From Chloroflexia bacterium (lineage in GTDB: Bacteria > Chloroflexota > Chloroflexia > Thermomicrobiales > CFX8): DNA of 22,637 nucleotides. The position numbers and the translations under genes were made by a program. The notes under the pieces are model-generated. The model was not told the DNA's origin, did not search any database, and was given only the letters and a program-made list of their open reading frames with translations. Shown here piece after piece: positions 22,282 to 22,637 of this stretch; within the stretch, counting starts at the first letter, position 1, and every line of letters starts with the position of its first letter. Location: the NCBI GenBank assembly GCA_013696045.1, contig JACCZH010000417.1:1-22637 (forward strand), given 5' to 3'.

Positions 22282-22637
22282 TTGGCGAACAGTGGAGCGC
22301 AGCGGCTAACCGGAAAAACAGCGCTGGTCACCGGAAGTACGCGAGGTCTGGGCCGCACAACGGCGGAGTGGCTGGCCCGTGAAGGCGCGACTGTTGTTGT
22401 CAATGGGCGAGATGATGGTGAGATTGCAGAGGTTGTATCGGTGCTGCGGGATCAGGGCGCGGAATCCTTTGGAATCGCCGCCGATCTTTCCATGGTTGCC
22501 GACGCGCACCGGCTCGCCGCCGAAACACTGAAACAGGTTGAGCGGCTGGATATTCTGGTCAACAATGCTGGCATGAGCTTTATGGAGCCGTTTCTGGATG
22601 TAACCGACGAGCACTGGGAATACCAGACCAATGTCAA
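22282..22637 (+). CDS. Short-chain dehydrogenase/reductase, N-terminal part (runs off right edge)
   Basis: The first 118 residues of a classical SDR. The Rossmann nucleotide-binding motif TGSTRGLG (about 17-24) begins after LTGKTALV. Further downstream, ADLSMVADAH is the adenine-ring contact and DILVNNAGM the NNAG motif. The catalytic YxxxK lies beyond the window. TTG at 22282 is chosen because AGGAG lies six bases upstream; an in-frame ATG at 22264 without a good SD is the alternative. NAD(P) preference cannot be judged: the acidic/basic residue after the second strand is in NGRDDG (R present, NADP-like). It is divergent from the RidA-like gene with a shared 94-bp region. Substrate unknown. 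Confidence 0.88.
   Translation, partial: MANSGAQRLTGKTALVTGSTRGLGRTTAEWLAREGATVVVNGRDDGEIAEVVSVLRDQGAESFGIAADLSMVADAHRLAAETLKQVERLDILVNNAGMSFMEPFLDVTDEHWEYQTNV

Noticed and set aside
1..22637. tRNA genes, CRISPR arrays, insertion sequences
   Set aside because: No cloverleaf with the T-loop pattern, no regularly spaced repeats, and no transposase motifs or terminal inverted repeats were seen by eye on either strand.

Overview
This is a GC-rich, gene-dense bacterial chromosome segment with short intergenic gaps, many start/stop overlaps, and several TTG or GTG starts set by good Shine-Dalgarno (SD) sequences. Gene content (CYTH and CHAD proteins beside PPK1, a DUF1786 protein, an AlkX/YcaQ-type glycosylase, a CBS plus zinc-ribbon protein, an MmgE/PrpD enzyme beside SucCD-like CoA ligase subunits) is compatible with Chloroflexota. 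That assignment is an inference from gene content. No rRNA, tRNA, CRISPR array, insertion sequence or prophage gene is visible.

Layout. 1-1579 (minus strand): the 5' part of a frame-disrupted recJ, a DtxR/MntR-type metal-dependent repressor, and a small basic membrane protein. 1730-3808 (plus): a membrane-anchored metallophosphoesterase and a DUF1786 protein. 3792-7154: a polyprenyl synthetase (minus), a membrane zinc metallopeptidase (plus) with a strong intrinsic terminator, and an AlkX/YcaQ-like DNA glycosylase (minus). 7250-14279: a polyphosphate-themed region with ppk1 on the minus strand. Facing away from it is a tightly packed plus-strand run: a metallophosphoesterase, two tandem thymidylate-kinase-like P-loop proteins, a CHAD protein split into two ORFs, a second metallophosphoesterase and a CYTH protein.

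14300-19183 (plus) is a carboxylic-acid operon: an MmgE/PrpD protein (frame-disrupted), beta and alpha subunits of a succinate/malate-CoA-ligase-like enzyme, and the two subunits of a class I fumarase-type hydratase. It meets a minus-strand CitE/malyl-CoA-lyase-like gene (19180-20010). Hydratase, CoA ligase and lyase together spell a route such as fumarate to malate to malyl-CoA to acetyl-CoA plus glyoxylate, or the same chemistry on mesaconate/citramalate. 20012-22187 (minus) holds the CBS plus zinc-ribbon protein, an unrecognised protein with a PD-(D/E)xK-like motif, and a Rid-family protein. A short-chain dehydrogenase runs off the right edge.

The most interesting material is the polyphosphate region. 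It pairs a polyP-making enzyme with polyP-binding or tripolyphosphate-handling folds and with two kinase paralogues that both have arginine in place of the Walker A lysine and lack the dTMP-binding signature. Three genes (recJ, CHAD, MmgE/PrpD) carry single frame breaks. Sequencing or assembly error is the simplest explanation for at least two of them. The CHAD break falls exactly between the two structural halves of the domain and has a well-placed restart site.
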